Below are positions 9,486-16,818 of a stretch of DNA of 64,000 nt, piece after piece (within the stretch, counting starts at the first letter, position 1; every line of letters begins with the position of its first letter). The notes under the pieces are model-generated. The model ran no database searches. It saw nothing but the letters and a program-made list of their open reading frames with translations, and had not been told where the DNA came from. The position numbers and the translations under genes were made by a program. The DNA comes from Arthrobacter globiformis (GTDB lineage: Bacteria; Actinomycetota; Actinomycetes; Actinomycetales; Micrococcaceae): contig NZ_JAUSZX010000001.1 of the NCBI RefSeq assembly GCF_030818015.1, positions 1,054,001 to 1,118,000 of the forward strand, in the 5' to 3' direction.

Positions 9486-9665
9486 CTAAGCCGCGAGCTG
9501 TTCCTGCTGGACAGCGACGGCGTCGACGACGGCCCAGCCGTCCTCGCCGGTGATGCTGCGGCTGGCGAAACGCTCTGCCGCCGCCACGGTGTCGAAGACC
9601 TCGATGCGGATCCGGCCGCAGTCCGCGTCGAAGTAAGTTACGTGGAACTCCTGATTAATTTCCAT
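9486..9665 (-). CDS. Small hypothetical protein
   Basis: A 59-residue acidic protein starting MEINQEFHVTYFDADCGRIRIEVFD. It has no signal peptide, membrane segment or metal motif that I can name, and I do not recognise the family. The beta-strand-rich N-terminal half followed by a helix (VAAAERFASR) suggests a compact fold. The ATG at 9665 has a GGAG two bases upstream; an in-frame TTG at 9680 would add five residues. It is convergent with the aldo/keto reductase across the terminator. Confidence 0.6.
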   Translation of the reverse strand: MEINQEFHVTYFDADCGRIRIEVFDTVAAAERFASRSITGEDGWAVVDAVAVQQEQLAA

Positions 9666-9704
9666 GGCTCCATGGTGCAACCGGGGTCTGACATTTCAGG
9701 CAGT

Positions 9705-10763
9705 TCAGTCCGGCGTGTTGCGGAGCCGGAGCACACGTTCCTTCGCCAGCACCGCCGACCGCTCGCTTTTCTCCGCTGCCCGGGCGTACTGCTTCGCCTC
9801 AGCGGCAGCCGTCTCGCGTTCCTTGCGCGCGGCATCGAGTGAGAGCTCCAAGGCCCGGAGCCGCTGCCGTGCCTCGTTGACTTCCGCGGTGAGCTGGTCG
9901 AAGGCTGCCGCGGATTCTTCCTGGGCCTGGGCGCGGCGTGCGGCCTCGTCTGCGGCATCAGCGGCCGCTTCCTCGGCCTCCGCCAGCGCTGCCTGGGCCT
10001 TCTCCAGCAGTGACGGTGTGACGGGGCGGGGAATGGTGCGGACTGCCCGGAGCCGCGGTTTTTCGGTCTCGACGGCGTCGGCGCCGGTGTCCGTTCGCGC
10101 CGTGGCCTTCCGAGGCTGGGCCCCTGTGCGCTGACCGGGCGGAGCCGTTGCGGCGGATGGCTCCTGGCGGCGACCCTTCGGCGCACCACCAGCCGGGCGC
10201 TGCGTTGCACTGGACCGCTGCGGCGGGAGCGGCCGCGGCGGAAGCTTGCCAAGGGCGGACGGAACCGCCACTGCATCACTGACGTCAACCTGGTCCACGC
10301 CGTCGGCTGACAGCCCGCGGAGCAACAGCCCGCTTTCGACGGCAGCGGCAGCCGCCAGATCCGCAGTTGCGGCCCTCAGTGTCTCCTCCACTTCGGTGGC
10401 AACTGCGCCGCTGATCTTGCGGCCCTGCTTCTCAGCGGCGAGCCGCGCTTCACCCACAGCGGTGCCGAGGAGCTTCCGCCGTTCCTTGGCGAGTTCCCTC
10501 AGAACTGCGGCATCGAGTGAAGCCTGGGCCTCCTGCATGGTCTGTCCGAGAGTCCTGAGCTGCTGAACGGCGCCGGGGCTGTGATGGGCCAGCATGTTGA
10601 TGGTCCAGGCGGCCACGGAAGGCTTCGGCAGGGTCCGGATCGCTTGGGCAAGGGGCTTGTTCGATGCGGAGGCATCCTTGGCTGCGGCAGTGCGGGCGGC
10701 GACGAACTCGTCGAAGGGAAGCGCGTATAGGGCCTGGGCGGCGCGCTCCAGTTCCTTGTCCAT
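9705..10763 (-). CDS. Hypothetical protein with C-terminal coiled coil
   Basis: A 352-residue soluble protein. The N-terminal third is globular (LERAAQALYALPFDEFVAARTAAAKD..., then PSVAAWTINMLAHHSP); the middle is proline/arginine-rich and low in complexity; the last 110 residues are Ala/Glu/Arg-rich with a heptad-like pattern expected for a long coiled coil. I recognise no enzyme motif. The frame extends far upstream, but the ATG at 10763 is chosen because a TATGAT hexamer at 10776-10771 on this strand ends 7 bp before it, indicating a leaderless promoter. Confidence 0.75.
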   Translation of the reverse strand: MDKELERAAQALYALPFDEFVAARTAAAKDASASNKPLAQAIRTLPKPSVAAWTINMLAHHSPGAVQQLRTLGQTMQEAQASLDAAVLRELAKERRKLLGTAVGEARLAAEKQGRKISGAVATEVEETLRAATADLAAAAAVESGLLLRGLSADGVDQVDVSDAVAVPSALGKLPPRPLPPQRSSATQRPAGGAPKGRRQEPSAATAPPGQRTGAQPRKATARTDTGADAVETEKPRLRAVRTIPRPVTPSLLEKAQAALAEAEEAAADAADEAARRAQAQEESAAAFDQLTAEVNEARQRLRALELSLDAARKERETAAAEAKQYARAAEKSERSAVLAKERVLRLRNTPD

Positions 10764-10770
10764 GACAGCC

Positions 10771-10776
10771 ATCATA
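10771..10776 (-). promoter_or_regulatory. -10 element, leaderless start of the coiled-coil gene
   Basis: TATGAT on the minus strand, 7 bp before the ATG at 10763; transcription would begin at or next to the start codon. Confidence 0.5.
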
Positions 10777-10858
10777 TGTTTCGGCGCGCAGGTTTCAGCA
10801 CGCCCCAGCACGGGGCGGAGTTTCGGCGGGACGCATTCCGCCGGGGCGTGGTTCCGCC

Positions 10859-11104
10859 CTAGTGGGCGGCCAGTCTGCCGCCATGGCCGCTCTGCCACCT
10901 GTCCAGCAGGTGGTGATACATCCTGTGGACAGCTCTGTAGAGGCCAACGGTCAATGCATTGATGAGCAGAACGATCACTTGCACGGCGCCGGCACCGATC
11001 AGAAGCAGGCCAAGAATAGCGAGCGCCGGCAGGAACATAAGAAAAACGGCTATGGCAACGGCGATATAGCCGAGAGCGTAGCTGACGATTGTCGCCTGGT
11101 CCAC
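10859..11104 (-). CDS. Small membrane protein, two predicted TM segments
   Basis: An 81-residue protein with two adjoining hydrophobic stretches (residues about 8-30 and 32-55) and a basic, histidine-rich tail (RAVHRMYHHLLDRWQSGHGGRL), probably cytoplasmic. The GTG start at 11104 has a GGTGGGA sequence about 6 bp upstream. No named family is recognised. It lies between the coiled-coil gene and an isolated strong inverted repeat at 11170. Confidence 0.6.
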   Translation of the reverse strand: MDQATIVSYALGYIAVAIAVFLMFLPALAILGLLLIGAGAVQVIVLLINALTVGLYRAVHRMYHHLLDRWQSGHGGRLAAH

Positions 11105-11539
11105 TTGAATCCCACCACAACCAGCTCAATGACTCCGGATGCTGCGTTCCCCTCTGCAGCTAGGGTGATGTGGTCCCCGGCTGCTTCTGCAGCCGGGGAC
11201 CACTTAGCGGGAATAGGATCCGCACGCTGATTATGCTGCACTTGCACACTATGCGCCGTGGCGTTCTCTAAAAGCTCTCCGCCCAAAAAGCAGCTTTGCG
11301 TTTACCGGTATCCCGTCCCGGTCCATGAGGCGTTGACTAGCTGCCGGGGACCCCTCCTTGAGCTCAGTTTCCGATGCTGGCTGATACCGATTTTTATAGC
11401 ACCGCCCCGCAGGCCCTGACAAGAGAATTTTCGGGGCACGGGCATCGGGTGCTTGCCAGCTACTAAGCATGCTGATTAACTCATCTCTATAGCTGGTGCC
11501 ACACCCGCGGTACCTGTCTGGTGGAAAGGAAAGTGCGTT
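11105..11539. other. Intergenic region with one strong hairpin
   Basis: This 435-bp stretch has no convincing gene; its open frames are shadows or too short. It holds a perfect 15-bp inverted repeat (11170-11203) and presumably the promoter of the GlsB/YeaQ-like gene, whose ribosome site GGAAAGGAAAG lies near 11525. Confidence 0.6.
11170..11203. repeat. Perfect 15-bp inverted repeat, isolated hairpin
   Basis: GTGGTCCCCGGCTGC and its exact complement GCAGCCGGGGACCAC, separated by TTCT. It is not next to any gene end on the plus strand and lacks a T-tract on either side, so a terminator role is possible but not obvious. Confidence 0.7.
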
Positions 11540-11803
11540 ATGGGAATTCTTGGATTTCTCCTGCTCGGTCTGATTGCGGGGGCCATTGCAAAAGCCATTC
11601 TTCCCGGGAGGCAGGGCGGCGGTTGGATTATCACCCTCGTCTTGGGTGTCGTCGGGGCCATCCTCGGCGGCTGGATCGGTTCGCTGATCTTCGGTGGTGG
11701 CTTGGGTGACTTCTTCGACCTGAGGACCTGGCTGTTGTCCATCCTCGGAGCTGTCATTGTGTTGCTGATCTACGGCGCCGTCACACGCAGAAGCCGGGTC
11801 TGA
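11540..11803 (+). CDS. GlsB/YeaQ/YmgE family stress-response membrane protein
   Basis: An 87-residue inner-membrane protein with three hydrophobic segments and the glycine-rich family pattern (GLIAGAIAKAILPGRQGGGWIITLVLGVVGAILGGWIG), also annotated as transglycosylase-associated protein. Members are induced by general or envelope stress; their molecular function is unclear. The start is supported by GGAAAGGAAAG about 8 bp upstream. A GC-rich hairpin follows 28 bp after the stop, so it is probably monocistronic. Confidence 0.93.
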   Translation: MGILGFLLLGLIAGAIAKAILPGRQGGGWIITLVLGVVGAILGGWIGSLIFGGGLGDFFDLRTWLLSILGAVIVLLIYGAVTRRSRV

Positions 11804-11831
11804 CCTGATTTCGTAGCACAGGGACCTGCAA

Positions 11832-11863
11832 GTGGGGTCGGCCCAAACAGGGGCCGGCCCCAC
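11832..11863 (+). terminator. Hairpin terminator after the GlsB/YeaQ-like gene
   Basis: A 13-bp stem with one G-T pair: GTGGGGTCGGCCC at 11832-11844 and GGGCCGGCCCCAC at 11851-11863, loop AAACAG, no T-tract. Confidence 0.7.
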
Positions 11864-11981
11864 TGGTTCCCGCGTTTCCGAGGCTAAGCGGGGACGCTGG
11901 AATCGACGATATCGATCGAGGAAACAGTATCGATCGAAAGAACACTTGGGGGAAAGGCTCGCGGCCGGTTGGGAGGTGCTC

Positions 11982-12176
11982 ATGACGTACGTTTCGGAGG
12001 ATTGGACGATCCGCCGTCAGGTCATGGATGTCATTATCGATGTCCTCTCCGCGGTTGCCACGGGGCCCGACGTGCGCGTCAACCTGTTGCGCCACCTTGA
12101 GGAAAACCCGGGCAATCCGGAAAAAGCCCTGTTGGCCCACCTGTCGGACCGGAGCATCGCCGACGACGTCGCGTAG
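11982..12176 (+). CDS. Small hypothetical protein
   Basis: A 64-residue protein (MTYVSEDWTIRRQVMDVIIDVLSAVATGPDVRVNLLRHL...) that looks fully helical and soluble. No family is recognised. The frame is open further upstream, but that part overlaps the previous gene's terminator and is arginine-rich noise; the ATG at 11982 is preceded by GGGAGG at 6 bp. Two direct copies of TATCGATCGA (11910 and 11928) lie in its upstream region and might be regulatory. Confidence 0.6.
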   Translation: MTYVSEDWTIRRQVMDVIIDVLSAVATGPDVRVNLLRHLEENPGNPEKALLAHLSDRSIADDVA

Positions 12177-12201
12177 CGACTTCCGGCCAATATGAGGGAG
12201 G

Positions 12202-12534
12202 CTACTGCCCCGCCCGGAGTGCGCCGCGCAGCGCAAAACCGACGGCACATACCAGCGGGACCAGGCAGGCGGTCATCGACAGGGGATTTGGACGGAAAGC
12301 CAGCCGGCCGCCGTCGTCGTACGTATACACGCCCAGGGGGAAGACGAGTCCCCCTCCTCCGCCGCCGGAGCCCGCAGCCTCCGGATCACCACCTTCGGTG
12401 CCGCCGCCAAACCCAAAGGAGACCAGCGCAACGGGAACAATCTCTTTCCCGCCGAGCCGGATCGGATCCCCGTAGGCCCTGGAAACGCCCACGTTTCTGA
12501 AGCTTTCGGTGAGGGACTTCATCGCATCTGCCAT
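12202..12534 (-). CDS. GerW/YtfJ-like protein
   Basis: A 110-residue protein of the GerW (YtfJ) family: the core YGDPIRLGGKEIVPVALVSFGFGGG, then a glycine run and a hydrophobic end. In Bacillus the relative is needed for spore germination; actinobacterial copies occur in non-sporulating species and their role is unknown. The last 25 residues (LSMTACLVPLVCAVGFALRGAL) are hydrophobic enough for a membrane anchor. TAGAGT ends 6 bp before the ATG at 12534, so the mRNA is probably leaderless. Confidence 0.85.
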   Translation of the reverse strand: MADAMKSLTESFRNVGVSRAYGDPIRLGGKEIVPVALVSFGFGGGTEGGDPEAAGSGGGGGGLVFPLGVYTYDDGGRLAFRPNPLSMTACLVPLVCAVGFALRGALRAGQ

Positions 12535-12540
12535 GGCCCC

Positions 12541-12546
12541 ACTCTA
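12541..12546 (-). promoter_or_regulatory. -10 element, leaderless start of the GerW-like gene
   Basis: TAGAGT on the minus strand, followed by GGGGCC and the ATG at 12534. Confidence 0.55.
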
Positions 12547-12607
12547 GGTGACTGGCCACCAAAAGACCCGGATACGCAGACGGCTCCCGGGAGAGTGCAG
12601 CCAATTC

Positions 12608-13000
12608 TCAGGACCAGAAATCGGCGGCCTTGGCGGTGTCCTCCGGGAATTCGTATACCTCGCTGACTTTGCCGTCTTTTAGTGCGAAGACGAGGACGGC
12701 GCGTTGGTCGATGGCTGCGCCGTTGCGTTGCGCGTGCACCCTCTGGAAGCCAACGGTGTGATTTTCCCCGCCGATCAGATCATCCAAGTCGACCCTGATT
12801 GTGCCGTCGGATCGTGTGAACAGTTCGCCGAAGTAGGCGAGGATGGCGTCCAGGCCCTGCTTGTCACCGGACAGCCCGCCGCTGCCTCCCAGATGCCAGA
12901 CGGCGTCCTCGGTGAACAGGCCGCGGAGAGTGTCCATGTCCCCTGCACCGAACGCTTCGTAACCCCGCCGCACCAAATCAACATCTTCCCGGGTTCCCAT
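12608..13000 (-). CDS. SnoaL-like / NTF2-fold protein
   Basis: A 130-residue single-domain protein with the NTF2-like pattern: N-terminal helix (VDLVRRGYEAFGAGDMDTLRGLFTEDAVWH), a curved sheet with the GxGGLSGDKQG turn and a terminal strand near VSEVYEF. Members are isomerases, dehydratases or small binding proteins; no specific reaction can be read. The ATG at 13000 has a GGTGAGGTGG ribosome site. It stands alone on the minus strand, convergent with nothing close. Confidence 0.85.
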   Translation of the reverse strand: MGTREDVDLVRRGYEAFGAGDMDTLRGLFTEDAVWHLGGSGGLSGDKQGLDAILAYFGELFTRSDGTIRVDLDDLIGGENHTVGFQRVHAQRNGAAIDQRAVLVFALKDGKVSEVYEFPEDTAKAADFWS

Positions 13001-13255
13001 TTCGCCACCTCACCGTCGTCGTTGTCGGGTCCCAGCGAAGAAAGGTTAAGCCCGCGCGGGGACCATGTCGATGGGCATTTGATTGCCGGCATCCAGGCTC
13101 GCGGCGCCAGCGGCTCCTGGAAGTCTGAAATCCCTGCACCTATCCATTCATGCAGTGAAAATCGCAGTAAATTTTCTCCATCGAAAGCCTGTTCCGTCAG
13201 TTTGGCCCCTACGATGGGGTCGTCTCATAACTCAGAACCCGTGGGGGGAAAATCC

Positions 13256-13744
13256 ATGAGCTATCAGCAATATCCACAGCAGCAGGCCTACCAGGCGGGA
13301 GGCGGCGAACCGCCGCTTTGGGCACCGTACTACGGGGCGCCCTTTCCGGTAGCAGTCCGCCGATTTTTCAAGAAGTACGCCACGTTCTCGGGCCGTGCGA
13401 GCCGGAGCGAGTACTGGTGGTGGGTGCTCGTCGCGGTCGTGGTCGGCATCATCATCAACATCATCACGGCAGTCGGGGGTTCGGCGGGAGCAACCGTGGC
13501 CGCCAACGGTACTGCAGTGCCCGGTCCGGGCGCAGTGGTTGGTTATGTCCTGATCGCCATCTGGGGACTGGCCACCATCGTGCCGTCGCTGGCCTTGACT
13601 GCGCGGCGTCTCCACGATGTGAACCTGAGTGGCTGGTTTGTGCTGCTGGGTCTCGTGCCGTTCCTTGGAGGCATAGCACTGCTGGTCCTGACCATCCTGC
13701 CGTCCAAGCCCGAAGGGCAGCGGTTCGACGCGCCGACGGCCTGA
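13256..13744 (+). CDS. DUF805 family membrane protein
   Basis: A 162-residue membrane protein. A Gln/Tyr-rich cytoplasmic N-terminus (about 1-35) leads into the DUF805 hallmark FSGRASRSEYWWWVL, then three to four membrane segments and the internal motif LTARRLHDVNLSGWFVLL. The family is widespread and of unknown function. The start ATG at 13256 follows a GTGGGGGGAAAA ribosome site; the longer upstream frame is a shadow. A strong terminator follows. Confidence 0.93.
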   Translation: MSYQQYPQQQAYQAGGGEPPLWAPYYGAPFPVAVRRFFKKYATFSGRASRSEYWWWVLVAVVVGIIINIITAVGGSAGATVAANGTAVPGPGAVVGYVLIAIWGLATIVPSLALTARRLHDVNLSGWFVLLGLVPFLGGIALLVLTILPSKPEGQRFDAPTA

Positions 13745-13763
13745 GTCAGGGGCATTAGCATAA

Positions 13764-13812
13764 GGAGCCCGCCGACGACGGATCACCTGACCGTCGCGGC
13801 GGGCTCCTTCTT
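13764..13812 (+). terminator. Rho-independent terminator
   Basis: A 17-bp stem with one bulged A (GGAGCCCGCCG...CGGCGGGCTCC, 13764-13781 with 13790-13806) followed by TTCTTGTCC. Confidence 0.85.
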
Positions 13813-13875
13813 GTCCTCTGTGAAGGGCAACATGCTGGCCCGCAGGGCATTGACGCCGGCTTGTGAAGACCCTAG

Positions 13876-13910
13876 GTTATCGATTGTCGTTATTAACGAG
13901 TTTCGATAAC
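13876..13910. promoter_or_regulatory. 35-bp dyad, probable operator of the membrane protein/HTH pair
   Basis: Two nested inverted repeats share one centre: GTTATCGA (13876-13883) with TCGATAAC (13903-13910), and TCGTTA (13887-13892) with TAACGA (13894-13899). The dyad ends 10 bp before the ATG at 13921, right before the ribosome site. It is probably bound by the HTH regulator encoded in the operon, but that is inference. Confidence 0.6.
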
Positions 13911-13920
13911 TGGGGGATTG

Positions 13921-14556
13921 ATGAAAGTTACCAAGCGCGCCGCTCTGGCTTCAGGCCGGAAGAAGATCGTGTCCAGAACCGATGCGCTTTTCCTGATGGT
14001 TGCCTCGGCAGCGGCAGCAGTCACGACGACGGCCCTGACGGTGTCGGGCATCTTAGCGTCCTCTGCCGGGCAGGTTACGCTCACGCTTCCTGTGGCAACG
14101 CCGCGTCAAACGGCGTCAGGATTGTCGCTGGGGGCTACCGGACAATACACGGCCATGGATGCGACCATCCCGGTCCTTCCTTCCGGCCCGGCCGCGCTGC
14201 TGGCTTGGGCGGAGGCCCTGAATCAGACCGGTATTCTGGCCGTTCTGGCGCTGATCTTCCTGCTGGCCTACCGGCTTCGGAGCGAGGTTCTCTTCACCCC
14301 TGGTTCTGCATGGCTCGTTGGTGCCGGGGGAGCCGTCCTCGCTGTGGCCGGGACGGTGGGGCAGATTCTCGATTCCCTTGCGCGGAGCCGGCTGGCAGAC
14401 CTGCTCGGAGTGAACGGGCACGTGCCGGGGGAGTACTACCTCGTCTCGTTGGACTTCAACGCCGGCCCGCTGGTGCTGGGCATCGCCCTGGTTCTTGTTG
14501 CCGGAGTCTTTCAGTTTGGCCGCCGGCTGCAGAAGGACACTGAGGGCCTGGTCTGA
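13921..14556 (+). CDS. Membrane protein encoded with a YozG-type regulator (DUF2975-like)
   Basis: A 211-residue protein with a basic N-terminus, a first membrane segment (about 22-47), an extracytoplasmic stretch and three more hydrophobic segments (about 90-115, 123-145, 178-200). The layout and the overlapping small HTH gene match the DUF2975 (YoaS)-YozG type pair, although sequence similarity by eye is weak. The ATG at 13921 follows GGGGG; the TTG just before it is less likely. The stop overlaps the regulator start (ATGA). A 35-bp dyad lies just upstream. Confidence 0.75.
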   Translation: MKVTKRAALASGRKKIVSRTDALFLMVASAAAAVTTTALTVSGILASSAGQVTLTLPVATPRQTASGLSLGATGQYTAMDATIPVLPSGPAALLAWAEALNQTGILAVLALIFLLAYRLRSEVLFTPGSAWLVGAGGAVLAVAGTVGQILDSLARSRLADLLGVNGHVPGEYYLVSLDFNAGPLVLGIALVLVAGVFQFGRRLQKDTEGLV

Positions 14557-14795
14557 TGCCGACTGAGGAAACCCCAGGAATCCATTGCCGGCTCGACGAG
14601 CTGCTGGCAGACCGCGGGATGACCCTGACCGAACTGAGCAAGCGGGTCGGCGTCAGCCTGGTGAACCTGTCGGTGCTGAAAAACGACAGGGCCAAAGCGA
14701 TCAGGTTCTCCACCTTGACAGCTATCTGTGACGCCTTGGACTGCCAGGTCGGGGACCTTCTGGTTACCTCAGGCGGCACCGCTGGCATTCCCTGA
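14556..14795 (+). CDS. YozG-like XRE-family HTH regulator
   Basis: A 79-residue DNA-binding protein consisting almost only of a helix-turn-helix: LDELLADRGMTLTELSKRVGVSLVNLSVLKNDRAKAIRF, followed by the YozG-type ending LTAICDALDCQVGDLLV. It starts inside the stop of the upstream membrane gene, so the two are co-translated. It most likely controls its own operon through the dyad at 13876-13910. Confidence 0.9.
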   Translation: MPTEETPGIHCRLDELLADRGMTLTELSKRVGVSLVNLSVLKNDRAKAIRFSTLTAICDALDCQVGDLLVTSGGTAGIP

Positions 14796-14925
14796 TCCCG
14801 ATCACCCGCAGGGTCTGGACACGGGAAGCCACCGGACCTACCGTTCAGGTGGCGGTTGCTGCGGGAGACGAGGGCGACTGCCGAGGGCCCATAACCGGGC
14901 CACCCGTAATGACAGGAGGAAGCAG

Positions 14926-15399
14926 ATGGAAACTGTTGAAGAGACCGTTGATGTCGCAGTTCCGGTCCATACGGCCTATAACCAGTGGACACAGTTCGAA
15001 TCATTTCCGCAGTTCATGTCCGGCGTGGAATCCGTAACCCAGCTGAGCAACACCACCAATCACTGGGTTACGAAGGTCGGCGGCGTGAAGCGGGAATTTG
15101 ATACGGAGATAGTGGACCAGGAGCCGGATGATCGGATCGCCTGGCGCAGCACCGACGGCAAGTCCCATGCCGGCATCATCAGGTTCACGCCACTGGACGC
15201 CAATCACACCAAGGTGAAGGTCCACTTCGAGTGGGCGCCGGAAACCGTTACTGAGAAAGCGGGCGCGGCCCTGAAAATCGACGAAATGCAGGTGAAGGCC
15301 GACATGCGGAAGTTCAAGGACTTCATTGAATCACGCGGCACCGAAACCGGTGGCTGGCGCGGCGAAGTCGAGGACACCGGCCCCACCGGGCAGTTCTAG
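14926..15399 (+). CDS. SRPBCC-family protein (polyketide cyclase/dehydrase-like)
   Basis: A 157-residue single-domain START-like protein: VDVAVPVHTAYNQWTQFESFPQFMSGVESV is the typical N-terminal strand and helix of SRPBCC proteins of the cyclase/coenzyme Q-binding type. Members bind hydrophobic ligands; the ligand here is unknown. AGGAGGA at 6 bp supports the ATG at 14926. A perfect 10-bp hairpin at 15415-15440 follows the stop and could act as its terminator. Confidence 0.88.
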   Translation: METVEETVDVAVPVHTAYNQWTQFESFPQFMSGVESVTQLSNTTNHWVTKVGGVKREFDTEIVDQEPDDRIAWRSTDGKSHAGIIRFTPLDANHTKVKVHFEWAPETVTEKAGAALKIDEMQVKADMRKFKDFIESRGTETGGWRGEVEDTGPTGQF

Positions 15400-15412
15400 A
15401 GAGGCTCTGGGC

Positions 15413-16429
15413 ATGGACCTGTTGCATGAACAACAGGTCCACCGCCCGTGCCCCTGTGCGCAGGGGTCCCCAGCGCAGGGGTCGCCTGCGGTGGGGAGCC
15501 GTGCGCGCGCACGCCGGTGGCTCGCCATCGTAGCGGTGACTGCCTTGGCGGCGGCAGCAGTTCCGGTGCTGTCTGCCTGCACCGTGCCGGAGCGACAGGA
15601 GTCTGTTGAGCCACTGCCGATAACGGTGGAGGTGAACCAGTCGCGCGACCAGTACGGAAAACAGGCCATCCAGATCCTGCTCACCAACGTCTCCGGCAGG
15701 CCCCTGACGGTGGCTGCTGCGCAGCTCGCGTCGCCACTGTTCCGCGGGGGGATCCTGTGGGAGCCAACCGGCGGCGGCCTCGAACTGCCCCCCGGCCAGC
15801 CCAAGAGTCTTCCAGCCCGGCTTCCGGCCCCGGCCTGCGGCGGGGGTCAATCAACCTCGCAGCAAGCAACCCCACCGCGATCAACCACGCAGCAGCCAGT
15901 CGCCACCGTGAGATATTCGGAGGCCGGGCAGGCCGGCGTGCGGGAGGTGGCGCCCGTAGCCGTCGACCCCTTCGGGGTCCTGGAGCGGAACAACATGGAG
16001 CTGTGCCTTGCGGCAGAGGCGGCCGCCGTGGCGGACATCGTCCTGGACCGCAGACTTGAGGTTGCCCCGGACTCCCGCACCGCCGTCGTCCGTCTGGTCA
16101 TCACCCCGAAGGAAACGGACGGCGCCGGCCCGGGCGTAGGACCGCTGACCATCGCGAGCATCGACGGGACCACCCTGATTGCCGAACCGGCGGAGGGGCC
16201 GTGGCCGCGGAACGTCCGCATCGTGCCGGGCGCCCCACGCACTGAACTGCGTTTGCGGATCCGCCCTGCCCGCTGCGATCCGCATGCCATCGCCGAGGAC
16301 AAAGTGGGCACCCTGCTGCCCCTTCATGTGAGTGTGGGAGGACGTGAGGGGCAGTTGAAGATCGCGGCCGGGACGGCACTGCGTGGGCTGATTTACGACT
16401 TTGTGACGTCAGCCTGCGCCCAGCGCTGA
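15413..16429 (+). CDS. Putative lipoprotein of unknown function
   Basis: Up to 338 residues. A basic stretch (SRARARRW) precedes a hydrophobic core (LAIVAVTALAAAAVPV) and the lipobox LSAC, so it is exported and lipid-anchored. The rest is strand-rich with a Ser/Gln/Thr/Pro-rich insert near the middle and no recognised domain. Two starts compete: ATG 15413 has GAGG upstream but puts 26 unusual residues before the signal peptide and sits inside a hairpin; GTG 15491 gives a normal lipoprotein signal. I consider the GTG at least equally likely. Confidence 0.7.
   Translation: MDLLHEQQVHRPCPCAQGSPAQGSPAVGSRARARRWLAIVAVTALAAAAVPVLSACTVPERQESVEPLPITVEVNQSRDQYGKQAIQILLTNVSGRPLTVAAAQLASPLFRGGILWEPTGGGLELPPGQPKSLPARLPAPACGGGQSTSQQATPPRSTTQQPVATVRYSEAGQAGVREVAPVAVDPFGVLERNNMELCLAAEAAAVADIVLDRRLEVAPDSRTAVVRLVITPKETDGAGPGVGPLTIASIDGTTLIAEPAEGPWPRNVRIVPGAPRTELRLRIRPARCDPHAIAEDKVGTLLPLHVSVGGREGQLKIAAGTALRGLIYDFVTSACAQR
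15415..15440. repeat. Perfect 10-bp hairpin overlapping a possible start codon
   Basis: GGACCTGTTG (15415-15424) and CAACAGGTCC (15431-15440), loop CATGAA. It lies 15 bp after the SRPBCC stop and begins on the G of the ATG at 15413, so it could be a terminator or could hide that start. Confidence 0.65.
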
Positions 16430-16434
16430 AGGCA

Positions 16435-16818
16435 CTATTGGTCCGGGCGCTGGCGGCTCGCGAGGGCTTCCTGCAGTTCCGGCAGGTGGAGGTCGATGTC
16501 CCGCGCCACGCCTGCAGCAGCAGCCAGGTCAGCGGCCACCAGGGCCTTCTCCAGTTGGGCACACAGGTGGCTCATCTGCTGGGCACCGGCCATTGACGAC
16601 GCCGTTCGCAGGCTCAGGACAGCATCCATGGCCATCTCCCGGTGCCCGACGCCGACACTTCGGATGATGCGGTCAACGCGGTGTGTGAGGAGGGCTGTGT
16701 AGTTGTCCGCAAAGGTCTCAGCTGCCGCCGTCGAACATTCTTCCGCCAAGTTTCGAAGGTGCTGCCCGTCCAGGGTCGCCTTGGGTGCCTCAGCCTGAGG
16801 CCGGTGATTTTGCACCAT
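16435..16818 (-). CDS. Hpt-like domain protein lacking the phospho-accepting histidine
   Basis: A 127-residue helical protein with the histidine phosphotransfer fold pattern: LAEECSTAAAETFADNYTALLTHRVDRI, then MDAVLSLRTASSMAGAQQMSHLCAQLE. In true Hpt domains the second helix reads A-H-x-L-K-G-S-S; here the His position is Leu68 (VLSLRTASS), so it cannot carry phosphate in the usual way. It may be a structural or inhibitory relative. Transcription converges with the lipoprotein gene, with 5 bp between them. Confidence 0.75.
   Translation of the reverse strand: MVQNHRPQAEAPKATLDGQHLRNLAEECSTAAAETFADNYTALLTHRVDRIIRSVGVGHREMAMDAVLSLRTASSMAGAQQMSHLCAQLEKALVAADLAAAAGVARDIDLHLPELQEALASRQRPDQ

Noticed and set aside
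9315..9842. 175-codon plus-strand frame beyond the aldo/keto reductase
   Set aside because: It runs through the terminator and over two minus-strand genes; no ribosome site or domain.
11249..11983. 244-codon minus-strand frame opposite the GlsB/YeaQ-like gene
   Set aside because: Antisense to a clear small membrane protein; no recognisable domain.
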